DNA of 64,000 nucleotides from Heritagella_A intestinalis (GTDB taxonomy: Bacteria; Bacillota; Clostridia; Oscillospirales; Acutalibacteraceae). Shown piece by piece: positions 1 to 7,899 of this stretch; the first letter of the stretch is position 1; each line of letters starts with the position of its first letter. The stretch covers positions 54,417-118,416 of the forward strand of contig CAJFQF010000009.1 of NCBI GenBank assembly GCA_904418995.1. The letters are read 5' to 3'. The translations under genes and the position numbers were made by a program. The notes under the pieces were generated by a model that was not told the DNA's origin, made no database searches, and was given only the letters and a program-made list of their open reading frames with translations.

Positions 1-2
1 AA

Positions 3-1034
3 GGGGTGTTTCTGACCATTGACCGGCGCATCCAGAAAATCGTGGAAGAGGCCTGCCGGGAAGCGAAGCTGGACAAAGGGGCCGTGGTGGTTTTGGAGGT
101 GGAGACCGGAGAAATCCGGGCCTTGGCCAGCCTGCCCTCTTTGCAGCCGGACAACATCGCGGAGGATTTGGAGAACCCGGACGGGCCACTTATCAATAAA
201 GCCCTTTCCGCCTACAGCGTGGGGTCGGTGTTTAAGCTGGTTTCCGCCGCCGCCGCTCTGGAAGCTGGCATTACCCCAGAATACGCCTATTACTGTGACG
301 GAAGCATTGAGGTAGACGGCCAAAAATTCCGCTGTTTTGACGGTACGGCCCATGGGACGGTGACCATGGCAAACGCCATTTCCCGCTCCTGCAACGGGTA
401 TTTTGTCAGCCTGATGCAGCAGGTGGACCCGGCGGAATTTTTGGAGATGGCCAAAAGCCTGGGGTTTGGTCAGGAATCCGTTTTCGCACCGGGATACACC
501 GGGGCGGCAGGGACCCTCCCCACAGAAGATTCCCTGCTGGTGAAACGGGCTTTGGCGAATTTCTCCTTTGGCCAGGGAGACCTCACCGCTACGCCGGTGC
601 AGGTGGCGGCCATGACGGCGGCGGTGGCTTCCGGCGGCCTGTACCGGGAACCGTCTCTGGTAAAGGGGGTGGCGGACCTCTCTACGGGAGAGTATGTATA
701 TTTGCAGCCCACCGGGGAGAAGCGAACGGTGATGTCCATGAAGACGGCTTCCTTGCTCCGCTCTTTTATGGAAAAGGCCGTGGAGGAGGGCACTGCTAAG
801 GCAGGCAAGCCGGAGTCGGTTTCGGCCGGAGCCAAAACTGGCACTGCCCAAACCGGCCAGTCCACGGAAGAGGGGGAAGTGGTACAGCTGTGGTATACCG
901 GCTATTTTCCCGCCCAGGCGCCTCGCTATGTGGTGACGGTTCTGCGGACCGATAGCACAGACAACGGCAAACAGGGGGCGGCGGTGTTCCAAAAAGTCGC
1001 AGACCAGCTGGAAAAGCAGGGATTCTTGAGTTAA
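3..1034 (+). CDS. Penicillin-binding protein, transpeptidase domain (5' end outside window)
   Basis: This is the C-terminal part of a class B-type penicillin-binding protein, a D,D-transpeptidase that cross-links peptidoglycan at the outer face of the membrane. The frame is already open at the window edge, so the N-terminal membrane anchor and dimerisation domain lie upstream. Counting from the GTG codon at 6, the active-site SxxK motif is SVFK near residues 74-77, SxN is SCN in the stretch ISRSCNGYF, and the third motif KTGT is present near the C-terminus. The catalytic set is complete. It could be a SpoVD/FtsI- or PBP2-like member; the visible part does not separate these. The gene ends just before a terminator. 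Confidence 0.9.
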   Translation, partial: GVFLTIDRRIQKIVEEACREAKLDKGAVVVLEVETGEIRALASLPSLQPDNIAEDLENPDGPLINKALSAYSVGSVFKLVSAAAALEAGITPEYAYYCDGSIEVDGQKFRCFDGTAHGTVTMANAISRSCNGYFVSLMQQVDPAEFLEMAKSLGFGQESVFAPGYTGAAGTLPTEDSLLVKRALANFSFGQGDLTATPVQVAAMTAAVASGGLYREPSLVKGVADLSTGEYVYLQPTGEKRTVMSMKTASLLRSFMEKAVEEGTAKAGKPESVSAGAKTGTAQTGQSTEEGEVVQLWYTGYFPAQAPRYVVTVLRTDSTDNGKQGAAVFQKVADQLEKQGFLS

Positions 1035-1043
1035 ATTTCTGCC

Positions 1044-1087
1044 AAAGAGGTTTCCGAAAGAGCACAGCGGAAGCCTCTTTTATTTTT
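1044..1087 (+). terminator. Rho-independent terminator of the PBP gene
   Basis: The arms AAGAGGTTTCCG and CGGAAGCCTCTT pair and are followed by a T-rich run at 1078-1087. It closes the upstream transcription unit 10 bases after the stop codon. Confidence 0.85.
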
Positions 1088-1096
1088 GGAAATCCG

Positions 1097-1125
1097 TTGA
1101 CAGGAGCCATGGGGAATGATAGGAT
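1097..1125 (+). promoter_or_regulatory. Sigma-A promoter for the epimerase-cupin pair
   Basis: TTGACA at 1097-1102 and TAGGAT at 1120-1125 are separated by 17 bp. Transcription would begin near 1132, upstream of the cre-like operator. Confidence 0.7.
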
Positions 1126-1159
1126 AGGGGGAGAAAACCCGGAAGGATTTGTCCGGGTT

Positions 1160-1173
1160 TGTAATCGTTTTCA
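1160..1173 (+). promoter_or_regulatory. cre-like operator
   Basis: TGTAATCGTTTTCA matches every fixed position of the Gram-positive catabolite-responsive consensus TGWAANCGNTNWCA. It lies about 35 bp past the -10 box, where bound CcpA or a LacI-family repressor would block elongation. The binding protein is not encoded in the window. Confidence 0.6.
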
Positions 1174-1215
1174 TTCCCTATAAGAACAGGGGAAGAAACC
1201 CAGGAGGAATGTACC

Positions 1216-2100
1216 ATGAAAATGAAACAGATTCAAATCGGCACCTGCATCCCCGGCACCCAAGCGGAAAAGTGGATTCCCTATATGGTAGAGGCGGGCT
1301 TTGAATGCGTGGCTATCAATTTTCACATGTCTCTCGAAGGGGTGGATTTGGAGGAGCTGGCCAAAAAGGTCAAGTCTATGCTGGACGGCACGGGCGTGCG
1401 GGTAGCCACGCTGGGATATTACTGCAACGCCATTGAGAATCCGGACCACTGGGAAACCCTGCGCCATGTAGTGGAAATGGCGCCCCTCTTTGGCGCGCCC
1501 ATGGTGAGCACCTTTGCCGGGGCTTATGAGGGGAAATCCGTCGAGGACGCCATGCCCAAGTTCAAGGAAGTGTTCACCGACATCACCAAGCGGGCTGCGG
1601 ACAAGGGGCTGAAAGTGGCCATTGAAAACTGCCCCATGGGCGGCAGCTGGCAGCACTGCACCTGTAATATCGGCTTTAACCCCAAGGCCTGGGAGATGAT
1701 GTTCAACGAGGTCCCGGCGGAAAACCTGGGTCTGGAGTGGGAGCCCGGCCATCAGATCATCCAGCTCATCGACCCGGTTGCCCAGCTGCGCCAGTGGGTC
1801 TGGAAGGTCATCCATATGCACGGCAAGGACGCTACCGTGGACATGGACGCGGTCCGGCGTTTGGGCGTGTTCGGCGCCCATGACTTCGCGCCCCAGCGCA
1901 CCCCTGGCTTCGGCGACACCAACTGGCGGGACATCTTCTCCATCCTCCACGAGGGCGGCTATGAGAGCGACATCTGCGTAGAGGGATACCACGACCCGGT
2001 GTATCAGGGCGAGTGGGAAATGACCGCCCAGCTTCATGCGCTGCACTATCTCAAGTGGTGCCGGGGCGGCGACTTCACCCCCAACCCCTGGGATTGCTGA
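1216..2100 (+). CDS. Sugar phosphate isomerase/epimerase family protein (TIM barrel)
   Basis: A 294-residue protein of the xylose-isomerase-like TIM-barrel superfamily, which includes IolE, IolI and various keto-sugar epimerases. The ATG follows AGGAGG at 1201-1206. Likely divalent metal ligands sit in the usual places at barrel strand ends: Glu in AIENCP, Glu in GLEWEPGHQ, His in VIHMHGKD and Glu in CVEGYHD. No signal peptide is present, so it acts in the cytoplasm. The next gene, a cupin, starts 21 bases later and both lie behind one promoter and a cre-like site, which suggests a carbohydrate catabolic role. The substrate cannot be read from the sequence. Confidence 0.82.
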   Translation: MKMKQIQIGTCIPGTQAEKWIPYMVEAGFECVAINFHMSLEGVDLEELAKKVKSMLDGTGVRVATLGYYCNAIENPDHWETLRHVVEMAPLFGAPMVSTFAGAYEGKSVEDAMPKFKEVFTDITKRAADKGLKVAIENCPMGGSWQHCTCNIGFNPKAWEMMFNEVPAENLGLEWEPGHQIIQLIDPVAQLRQWVWKVIHMHGKDATVDMDAVRRLGVFGAHDFAPQRTPGFGDTNWRDIFSILHEGGYESDICVEGYHDPVYQGEWEMTAQLHALHYLKWCRGGDFTPNPWDC

Positions 2101-2121
2101 GAATACAGGGAGGCGGAAATC

Positions 2122-2463
2122 ATGGGAAATTCCTATCGCGCAGTAGAAGTCAAGAAGGATATGGCCGGCGGCAGCGGCACGGTGACCCTGCGGCACATTC
2201 TCAATGAGCAGGAGCTGAACGGGAAATGCCGCCTGTATGCGGAAGTGACCCTGGAGCCCGGGGCTTCCATTGGAAACCACAGCCACCACGGGGAGACGGA
2301 AACCTACTACATCCTCCGGGGCCAGGGCGTCTATACGGACAACGGCCAGGAGCGCCCGGTGGCGGCTGGGGACATCACCTTCTGTAAGGACGGGGACAGC
2401 CACGGCCTGCAAAACACTGGGGAAGAGCCCCTGGCACTTATGGCTTTGATTATTCTGGGATAA
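2122..2463 (+). CDS. Cupin domain protein
   Basis: A 113-residue single-domain cupin. The first cupin motif is visible as NHSHHGETETYYILRG, with His, His and Glu as probable metal ligands, and the second as GDSHGLQN near residues 91-98. Small cupins of this kind are often sugar isomerases, dioxygenases or sensors. The pairing with a TIM-barrel epimerase 21 bases upstream favours a sugar-related reaction, but that is inference from context. GGGAGG precedes the ATG. The fold is confident, the reaction is not. Confidence 0.8.
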   Translation: MGNSYRAVEVKKDMAGGSGTVTLRHILNEQELNGKCRLYAEVTLEPGASIGNHSHHGETETYYILRGQGVYTDNGQERPVAAGDITFCKDGDSHGLQNTGEEPLALMALIILG

Positions 2464-2473
2464 CAATAAAAAA

Positions 2474-2505
2474 GCGGTGGAGTCCTCTGGGATTCCGCCG
2501 TTTTT
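2474..2505 (+). terminator. Rho-independent terminator after the cupin gene
   Basis: Stem GCGGTGGAGTCC with GGATTCCGCCG(T), including G-T pairs, followed by five T. It separates the epimerase-cupin pair from the HIT gene. Confidence 0.75.
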
Positions 2506-2535
2506 GTGAGTAGGAGCTCTTATAGGAGGAACGCT

Positions 2536-2991
2536 GTGTGCTTAATTTGTGAACGGATTGCCATGCTCCAAAGAGGGGAAAATCCGTACTTTGTGAAAGA
2601 GCTGGAAACCGGCTATGTGGTAATCGGCGACCACCAGCACTTTCAGGGATACACCCTCTTTTTATGCAAGGAGCATGTGACGGAGCTGTATCAGCTGGAC
2701 AAAACCCGTAGGCTGAAATTTTTGGAGGAAATGTCCCTGGTTTCAGAAGCTGTGCGGCGGGCTTTCAGAGCGGAAAAAATGAATTTGGAGCTATTGGGCA
2801 ACGGAGACGCCCATCTTCACTGGCACCTGTTTCCCCGACAGGCCGGGGATTTAGAAGGATACGGCAACGGTGGAAAGGGGCCCGTATGGTGGTATCCTAT
2901 GGAGCGGATGTATGACGATTCCAACAGGCCGTTGCCAGCGCTCTTGGAAGCGATGAAAGAGAAACTGTTGAAAGAATTGGAAAAACTGTAA
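2536..2991 (+). CDS. HIT family protein
   Basis: A 151-residue histidine-triad nucleotide-binding protein, a family that hydrolyses AMP or nucleotide conjugates. The triad HLHWHLF is at residues 93-99 (His93, His95, His97). The N-terminus CLIC pairs two cysteines as in zinc-binding HIT proteins. The frame is open from a GTG at 2506, but that codon lies inside the preceding terminator and has no ribosome site. The GTG at 2536 has AGGAGGA at 2523-2529, six bases away, and gives the typical N-terminus MCLICERI. The exact substrate is unknown. An HAD phosphatase gene follows 18 bases downstream. Confidence 0.85.
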   Translation: MCLICERIAMLQRGENPYFVKELETGYVVIGDHQHFQGYTLFLCKEHVTELYQLDKTRRLKFLEEMSLVSEAVRRAFRAEKMNLELLGNGDAHLHWHLFPRQAGDLEGYGNGGKGPVWWYPMERMYDDSNRPLPALLEAMKEKLLKELEKL

Positions 2992-3009
2992 TACTTAGGA
3001 GGTGCTGCT

Positions 3010-3672
3010 ATGCAGCCGAAAGCCATACGGGGCGCCATTTTTGATGTGGACGGCACCCTGCTGGATTCTATGTATCTGTGGGACCGTGTAGGGGAGGATT
3101 ATCTCCGGGGAAAGGGAATCACGCCCTTGCCCGATATGGAGGAGCGGGTCCGTACCATGAGTATGATGCAGATTGCCCAGTACTGCCAGCAGGCGTACGG
3201 CATGACGGAGCCGGCCCAACAGATTATTGACGAAATTAACGGCATGGTGCTGGAAAAATACCGGAACGAGGTGCAGCCCAAGCCCGGCGTGAAAGCCCTG
3301 CTTTCCATGCTCCGGGAGAAAGGGGTGACCTTGGCGGTGGCCACTGCCAGCGACCGCTGCCTCATTGAAGAGGCCTTGGAGCGCACGGGCCTGCTGCCCT
3401 ATTTTGACGTGTTCCTCACCTGCTCCGAAGTGGGAGCGGGCAAGGATTCCCCGGCGATTTTTTATGCAGCCTGCAAAGCCATGGGCACCCGTCCGGAGGA
3501 AACGGTGCTGTTTGAAGATTCCCTGTATTCCATGAAGACCGCCAAAAAAGAGGGGTTCCTGGTTGCCGCGGTGTTTGACGAAAGCGCCGCCGGGGAAACA
3601 GAAGAAATCCGGCAGCTGGCGGACTGGTATGTGCAGACGCCGGAAGAGTGGCAGTGGCCCTTTGTGGGATAG
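3010..3672 (+). CDS. HAD family hydrolase (beta-phosphoglucomutase-like)
   Basis: A 220-residue HAD-superfamily phosphatase. Motif I is FDVDGTLLDS with nucleophile Asp12 and acid/base Asp14. Motif II is VATAS and motif IV lies around LFEDSLYSM. The alpha-helical cap between motifs I and II is the kind found in beta-phosphoglucomutase, phosphoglycolate phosphatase and sugar-phosphate phosphatases. AGGAGG sits seven bases before the ATG. It probably shares a transcript with the HIT gene. The substrate cannot be assigned. Confidence 0.85.
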   Translation: MQPKAIRGAIFDVDGTLLDSMYLWDRVGEDYLRGKGITPLPDMEERVRTMSMMQIAQYCQQAYGMTEPAQQIIDEINGMVLEKYRNEVQPKPGVKALLSMLREKGVTLAVATASDRCLIEEALERTGLLPYFDVFLTCSEVGAGKDSPAIFYAACKAMGTRPEETVLFEDSLYSMKTAKKEGFLVAAVFDESAAGETEEIRQLADWYVQTPEEWQWPFVG

Positions 3673-3775
3673 GTTTCGGCGGGAACTGCATTTGGTTAAA
3701 ATATGAAATCACAGCCTTTTGCGGAAGCCATTTCTATTGTTTCCTCTGATATGTGACTTTTTTCTTCCGGAAGAA

Positions 3776-3804
3776 TTGTTGCGGCAAGAAAAATATGATA
3801 CAAT
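3776..3804 (+). promoter_or_regulatory. carB promoter
   Basis: TTGTTG at 3776-3781 and TACAAT at 3799-3804 with a 17-bp spacer, about 78 bases before the carB start. Confidence 0.7.
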
Positions 3805-3827
3805 AAAAGACAATATATTTGTAACGC

Positions 3828-3854
3828 GGACGCCGCCCCGGCAGGGCGGCGTCC
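3828..3854 (+). other. Strong hairpin in the carB leader
   Basis: GGACGCCGCCC (3828-3838) and GGGCGGCGTCC (3844-3854) form a perfect 11-bp stem with a 5-base loop in the presumed 5' UTR, starting roughly 18 bases after the expected transcription start. No T-run follows, so it is not a simple terminator. It may stabilise the RNA or take part in control. Confidence 0.6.
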
Positions 3855-3881
3855 CGGTACGGAAAGGCGTGGGTTGAATAA

Positions 3882-6800
3882 ATGAAGAGAGAAGACATTC
3901 ACAAGGTACTGATTATCGGTTCCGGCCCGATTATCATTGGCCAGGCGTGCGAATTTGACTATTCCGGCACGCAGGCCTGCAAGGCCCTGAAAAAGCTGGG
4001 ATATGAAATTGTTTTGGTAAACTCCAACCCGGCAACGATTATGACGGATCCCGATACTGCGGATATTACTTATATTGAACCGCTGAACGTCAAGCGCCTG
4101 GAGCAGATTATCGCCAAAGAGCGGCCCGACGCCCTGCTGCCCAATCTGGGCGGCCAGTCCGGCCTGAACCTGTGCTCCGAGCTGCAAAAGGCCGGTGTGC
4201 TGGATAAGTACAACGTCAAGGTCATCGGCGTGCAGGTGGACGCCATTGAGCGGGGCGAAGACCGCATTGAGTTCAAGCACACCATGGAGTCCTTGGGCAT
4301 TGAAATGGCCCGCAGCGAAGTGGCTTATTCCGTGGACGAAGCCTTGGCCATTGCCGACAAGCTGGGCTATCCCGTGGTGCTGCGCCCTGCCTATACCATG
4401 GGCGGCGCCGGCGGCGGCCTGGTGTACAATGTGGACGAGCTGAAGACCGTCTGCGCCCGTGGCCTTCAGGCCAGCTTGGTAGGCCAGGTCCTGGTGGAAG
4501 AGTCCATTCTGGGCTGGGAAGAGCTGGAGCTGGAAGTGGTCCGGGACGCCAAGAACAATATGATCACCGTGTGCTTCATTGAGAATATCGATCCTCTGGG
4601 CGTTCACACCGGCGATTCCTTCTGCTCTGCTCCCATGCTCACCATCTCTGAGGATGTGCAGAAGGAGCTTCAGCGCCAGGCCTATAAGATTGTAGAGGCT
4701 ATCCAGGTCATCGGCGGCACCAATGTGCAGTTTGCCCACGACCCGGTGAGCGGCCGCATTATCGTCATTGAAATCAACCCCCGTACCTCCCGTTCCTCCG
4801 CTCTGGCCTCCAAGGCTACCGGCTTCCCCATTGCCCTGGTTTCCGCCATGCTGGCCAGCGGCCTGACCCTGGACGAAATCCCCTGCGGCAAATACGGCAC
4901 CCTGGACAAATACGTCCCCGGCGGCGATTATGTGGTTATCAAGTTTGCCCGCTGGGCCTTTGAGAAGTTCAAGGGCGTAGAGGACAAGCTGGGCACCCAG
5001 ATGCGCGCAGTCGGCGAGGTCATGAGCATTGGCAAGACCTACAAAGAGGCGTTCCAGAAGGCCATCCGCAGCCTGGAAAACGGCCGGTACGGTCTGGGCG
5101 GCGCCAAGGATTTCGCCAGCAAGTCCAAGGAAGAGCTGCTGAACCTGCTGGCTACCCCCAGCAGCGAGCGTCATTTCATTATGTATGAGGCCCTGCGCAA
5201 GGGAGCCACCGTGGAGGAGATCTTCAACCTGACCAAGGTGAAGCACTACTTTATCCAGCAGATGAAGGAGCTGGTAGAGGAAGAGGAGGCCCTCAAGGCC
5301 AACGCTGGCCATCTGCCTGCCCCGGAGGCTTTGCGCCAGGCCAAGCTGGACGGCTTCTCCGATAAGTACCTGAGCCAGATCCTCTCGGTGCCGGAGGAGG
5401 ACATCCGCAACGAGCGCAAGGAAAACCACATTGTAGAGGCCTGGGAGGGCGTCCACGTCAGCGGCACCCAGGATTCCGCCTATTACTTCTCCAGCTATCA
5501 CCTGCCGGAGGATAAGAGCCCTGTAAACTACGACCGTCCCAAGATTATGATTCTGGGCGGCGGCCCCAACCGTATCGGCCAGGGCATTGAGTTCGACTAT
5601 TGCTGCGTCCACGCCGCCAAGGCCCTGAAGGAGCTGGGCTTTGAGACCATTATCGTCAACTGCAACCCGGAGACGGTTTCCACCGATTACGATACCTCTG
5701 ATAAGCTCTACTTTGAGCCCCTGACCCTGGAGGACGTGCTGAGCATTTATGAGAAGGAGAAGCCCCTGGGCGTCATCGCTCAGTTCGGCGGCCAGACTCC
5801 GCTGAATCTGGCGGCAGACCTGAAGAAGAACGGCGTCAACATCCTGGGCACCAGCCCCGAGACCATTGACCTGGCCGAGGACCGCGACCACTTCCGGGCA
5901 ATGATGGAGAAGCTGGGCATCCCCATGCCGGAGTCCGGTATGGCTGTCACCACCGAAGACGCCCTGGCTATCGCCGAGCGCATTGGCTATCCCGTTATGG
6001 TGCGCCCCTCTTATGTGCTGGGCGGCCGCGGCATGGAAGTGGTCTATGACAGCGAGAGCCTGACCTACTATATGCAGGCCGCTGTGGGCGTCACCCCCGA
6101 CCGTCCCATCCTCATTGACCGGTTCCTGCACCATGCCACCGAGTGCGAGGCCGACGCCATCAGCGACGGCGAGCACGTGTTTGTGCCCTCCGTCATGGAG
6201 CACATCGAGCTGGCGGGCGTCCATTCCGGCGACTCTGCCTGTGTGCTGCCCCCCAAGGGCCTGACCGAGGAGCAGATTGCCACTATTAAGGAATATACCA
6301 AGCGCATCGCTGCGGAAATGCACGTGGTGGGCCTGATGAATATGCAGTACGCCATTGAAGACGGCGTAGTTTATGTGCTGGAAGCCAACCCCCGCGCTTC
6401 CCGTACCGTGCCCCTGGTTTCCAAGGTCTGCGGCATTAACATGGTAAAGATCGCCACCGACATTATGACGGCGCCCTTTACCGGCCGCAAGTCCCCGGTG
6501 CCGGAGCTGAAGGAGAAGAAGTTCCCCCACTATGGCGTGAAGGAAGCGGTGTTCCCCTTCAATATGTTCCCCGAGGTTGACCCGCTGCTGGGGCCGGAGA
6601 TGCGCTCCACTGGCGAAGTGCTGGGCCTTTCCTCCGACTTTGGCGATGCCTTCTACAAGGCTCAGGAAGCCACTCAGAGCATCCTGCCGGTGTCCGGCAA
6701 GGCGCTGCTGAGCATCAGCGACCGGGATAAGGACGAACTGCTGGAGGTTGCCAGAGGCCTCTACGAGTGCGGCTTCTCCCTGATTGCCACCAAGGGCACC

Positions 6801-7106
6801 TGTGCCATGGTGAAGGAGGCGGGCATCCCCGTTTCTGAAATCGCCAAGATCAACGAGGGCCGGCCCAACGTCCTGGATATCATCACCAATAAGAGCGTGG
6901 CGCTGATTGTCAACACTCCCAACGGCAAGAAGGGTGCTGTGGACGACAGCTATATCCGCAAGACGGCTATTAAGAGCAAGATTCCCTACTTTACCACCAT
7001 GGCAGCTGCCAAAGCGGCGGTGGAGGGAATTCGCTCCGCCCAGAAGCATCATCAGATTCCGGTGAAATCCCTCCAGGAATTCCACGCGGAGATTTCCGAT
7101 AAATAA
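3882..7106 (+). CDS. carB: Carbamoyl-phosphate synthase large subunit
   Basis: A 1074-residue, full-length CarB. It makes carbamoyl phosphate from bicarbonate, ATP and ammonia supplied by CarA, for pyrimidine and arginine synthesis. The tandem architecture is clear: an N-terminal carboxyphosphate ATP-grasp half beginning KVLIIGSGPIIIGQACEFDY, a linking oligomerisation region, and a second half beginning IMILGGGPNRIGQGIEFDY near residue 560. The C-terminal MGS-like allosteric domain is also present. carA and the other pyr or arg genes are not adjacent, which is unusual because carA normally precedes carB. The gene has its own promoter and terminator. Confidence 0.98.
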   Translation: MKREDIHKVLIIGSGPIIIGQACEFDYSGTQACKALKKLGYEIVLVNSNPATIMTDPDTADITYIEPLNVKRLEQIIAKERPDALLPNLGGQSGLNLCSELQKAGVLDKYNVKVIGVQVDAIERGEDRIEFKHTMESLGIEMARSEVAYSVDEALAIADKLGYPVVLRPAYTMGGAGGGLVYNVDELKTVCARGLQASLVGQVLVEESILGWEELELEVVRDAKNNMITVCFIENIDPLGVHTGDSFCSAPMLTISEDVQKELQRQAYKIVEAIQVIGGTNVQFAHDPVSGRIIVIEINPRTSRSSALASKATGFPIALVSAMLASGLTLDEIPCGKYGTLDKYVPGGDYVVIKFARWAFEKFKGVEDKLGTQMRAVGEVMSIGKTYKEAFQKAIRSLENGRYGLGGAKDFASKSKEELLNLLATPSSERHFIMYEALRKGATVEEIFNLTKVKHYFIQQMKELVEEEEALKANAGHLPAPEALRQAKLDGFSDKYLSQILSVPEEDIRNERKENHIVEAWEGVHVSGTQDSAYYFSSYHLPEDKSPVNYDRPKIMILGGGPNRIGQGIEFDYCCVHAAKALKELGFETIIVNCNPETVSTDYDTSDKLYFEPLTLEDVLSIYEKEKPLGVIAQFGGQTPLNLAADLKKNGVNILGTSPETIDLAEDRDHFRAMMEKLGIPMPESGMAVTTEDALAIAERIGYPVMVRPSYVLGGRGMEVVYDSESLTYYMQAAVGVTPDRPILIDRFLHHATECEADAISDGEHVFVPSVMEHIELAGVHSGDSACVLPPKGLTEEQIATIKEYTKRIAAEMHVVGLMNMQYAIEDGVVYVLEANPRASRTVPLVSKVCGINMVKIATDIMTAPFTGRKSPVPELKEKKFPHYGVKEAVFPFNMFPEVDPLLGPEMRSTGEVLGLSSDFGDAFYKAQEATQSILPVSGKALLSISDRDKDELLEVARGLYECGFSLIATKGTCAMVKEAGIPVSEIAKINEGRPNVLDIITNKSVALIVNTPNGKKGAVDDSYIRKTAIKSKIPYFTTMAAAKAAVEGIRSAQKHHQIPVKSLQEFHAEISDK

Positions 7107-7127
7107 AATCTAATTGCTCATTACATG

Positions 7128-7173
7128 AAGGGTGCGGTTCTCTGGAAAAGAGGGCCGCATCCCTTTTGATTTT
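7128..7173 (+). terminator. Rho-independent terminator of carB
   Basis: The arms AAGGGTGCGGTTCTCT and AGAGGGCCGCATCCCTT pair with a few G-T pairs and lead into TTTTGATTTT. It ends 22-67 bases after the carB stop codon. Confidence 0.8.
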
Positions 7174-7194
7174 ATATCCAAGGAGGAGACCTGC

Positions 7195-7746
7195 ATGGAA
7201 GTGGTAGAAGGCGCTGTGATTCGCCTGGAACAGGCTGCGGCTTGTCACAGGGAAAGAGCGGAAGAGATGAAGCGAGAATTTTTTGCCGCTGGGGAAAGAG
7301 TCATCAATGGCAGCGCTCTGTATGACCAGATGGACTTTGATTCCTGGCTGGAAAACACCCAACGCAACCACGCACCGGAAACTGTAAGGAAGGATTGGAC
7401 CGTTGCCACCACCTTTTTTGCCGTCCGGAAGGCGGACGGGGCAATGATAGGGGTGATTGACGTCCGCCACGCCCTTTCAGTTTCCTTCCTCCGGGAATAC
7501 GGCGGGCATATCGGTTATGCTGTGCGGCCCTCCCAGCGGAGAAAGGGCTATGCCACCGAAATGCTTTGCCTGGCTCTGGGGTACTGCCGGAAGCTGGGGC
7601 TCCCCGCAGTGCGTTTGGGATGCTATCTGGATAACTTGGCCTCGATTCGCACTATCGAAAAATGCGGCGGCCAACAGGTGGAGGAAAAGCCCTATCTGGA
7701 CGGCAGGGAGATGGCCGTTTATGAGATTCCTCTGCCAAAGGAGTGA
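7195..7746 (+). CDS. GNAT family N-acetyltransferase
   Basis: A 183-residue acetyltransferase of the GNAT fold, using acetyl-CoA on an unknown amine. The acetyl-CoA binding loop is PSQRRKGYATEM (Q/RxxGxG/A type) in the second half. The strand before it, GHIGYAVRPS, and the C-terminal VRLGCYLDNLASIRTIEKCG follow the family pattern. The ATG at 7195 has AGGAGGA at 7181-7187. An upstream GTG at 7132 in the same frame lies inside the carB terminator and is not credible. The gene stands alone between two terminator-like hairpins. Confidence 0.85.
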   Translation: MEVVEGAVIRLEQAAACHRERAEEMKREFFAAGERVINGSALYDQMDFDSWLENTQRNHAPETVRKDWTVATTFFAVRKADGAMIGVIDVRHALSVSFLREYGGHIGYAVRPSQRRKGYATEMLCLALGYCRKLGLPAVRLGCYLDNLASIRTIEKCGGQQVEEKPYLDGREMAVYEIPLPKE

Positions 7747-7766
7747 AGAAGCCTTTTCCGAAAAAG

Positions 7767-7839
7767 TGACACAATTGTAAGAGCAAAGAGGAAAATGTAA
7801 GCCCATTCGATGGTTTGCATTTTCCTTTTTTGTTACAAT
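7767..7839 (+). promoter_or_regulatory. BceR-type operator, hairpin and -10 box upstream of the glycosyltransferase
   Basis: TGACA-CAAT-TGTAA at 7767-7780 matches the TnACA-N4-TGTAA operator of BceR-like response regulators. A further TGTAA half-site starts at 7796, exactly 20 bp after the first TGTAA. An inverted repeat (GGAAAATGTAAGCC with GGTTTGCATTTTCC) and a T-run follow, then TACAAT at 7834-7839. No good -35 box exists, as expected for an activated promoter. The same 73-bp layout recurs at 48873-48945. The hairpin could also terminate the upstream gene. Confidence 0.7.
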
Positions 7840-7899
7840 AAAGCCACATCCCGGAAGGCTGCAAGCGAATCCGGGCCGTTTTGAAAGGAGGCGGTACCC

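Noticed and set aside
2506..2535. An earlier GTG start for the HIT protein
   Set aside because: The codon is inside the T-run of the preceding terminator and lacks a ribosome site; GTG 2536 has AGGAGGA six bases upstream.
3696..7085. A 1129-codon open frame antisense to carB
   Set aside because: It mirrors carB in the complementary frame of a GC-rich gene, has repetitive Gly/His/Leu-rich translation and no ribosome site; carB itself is unmistakable.
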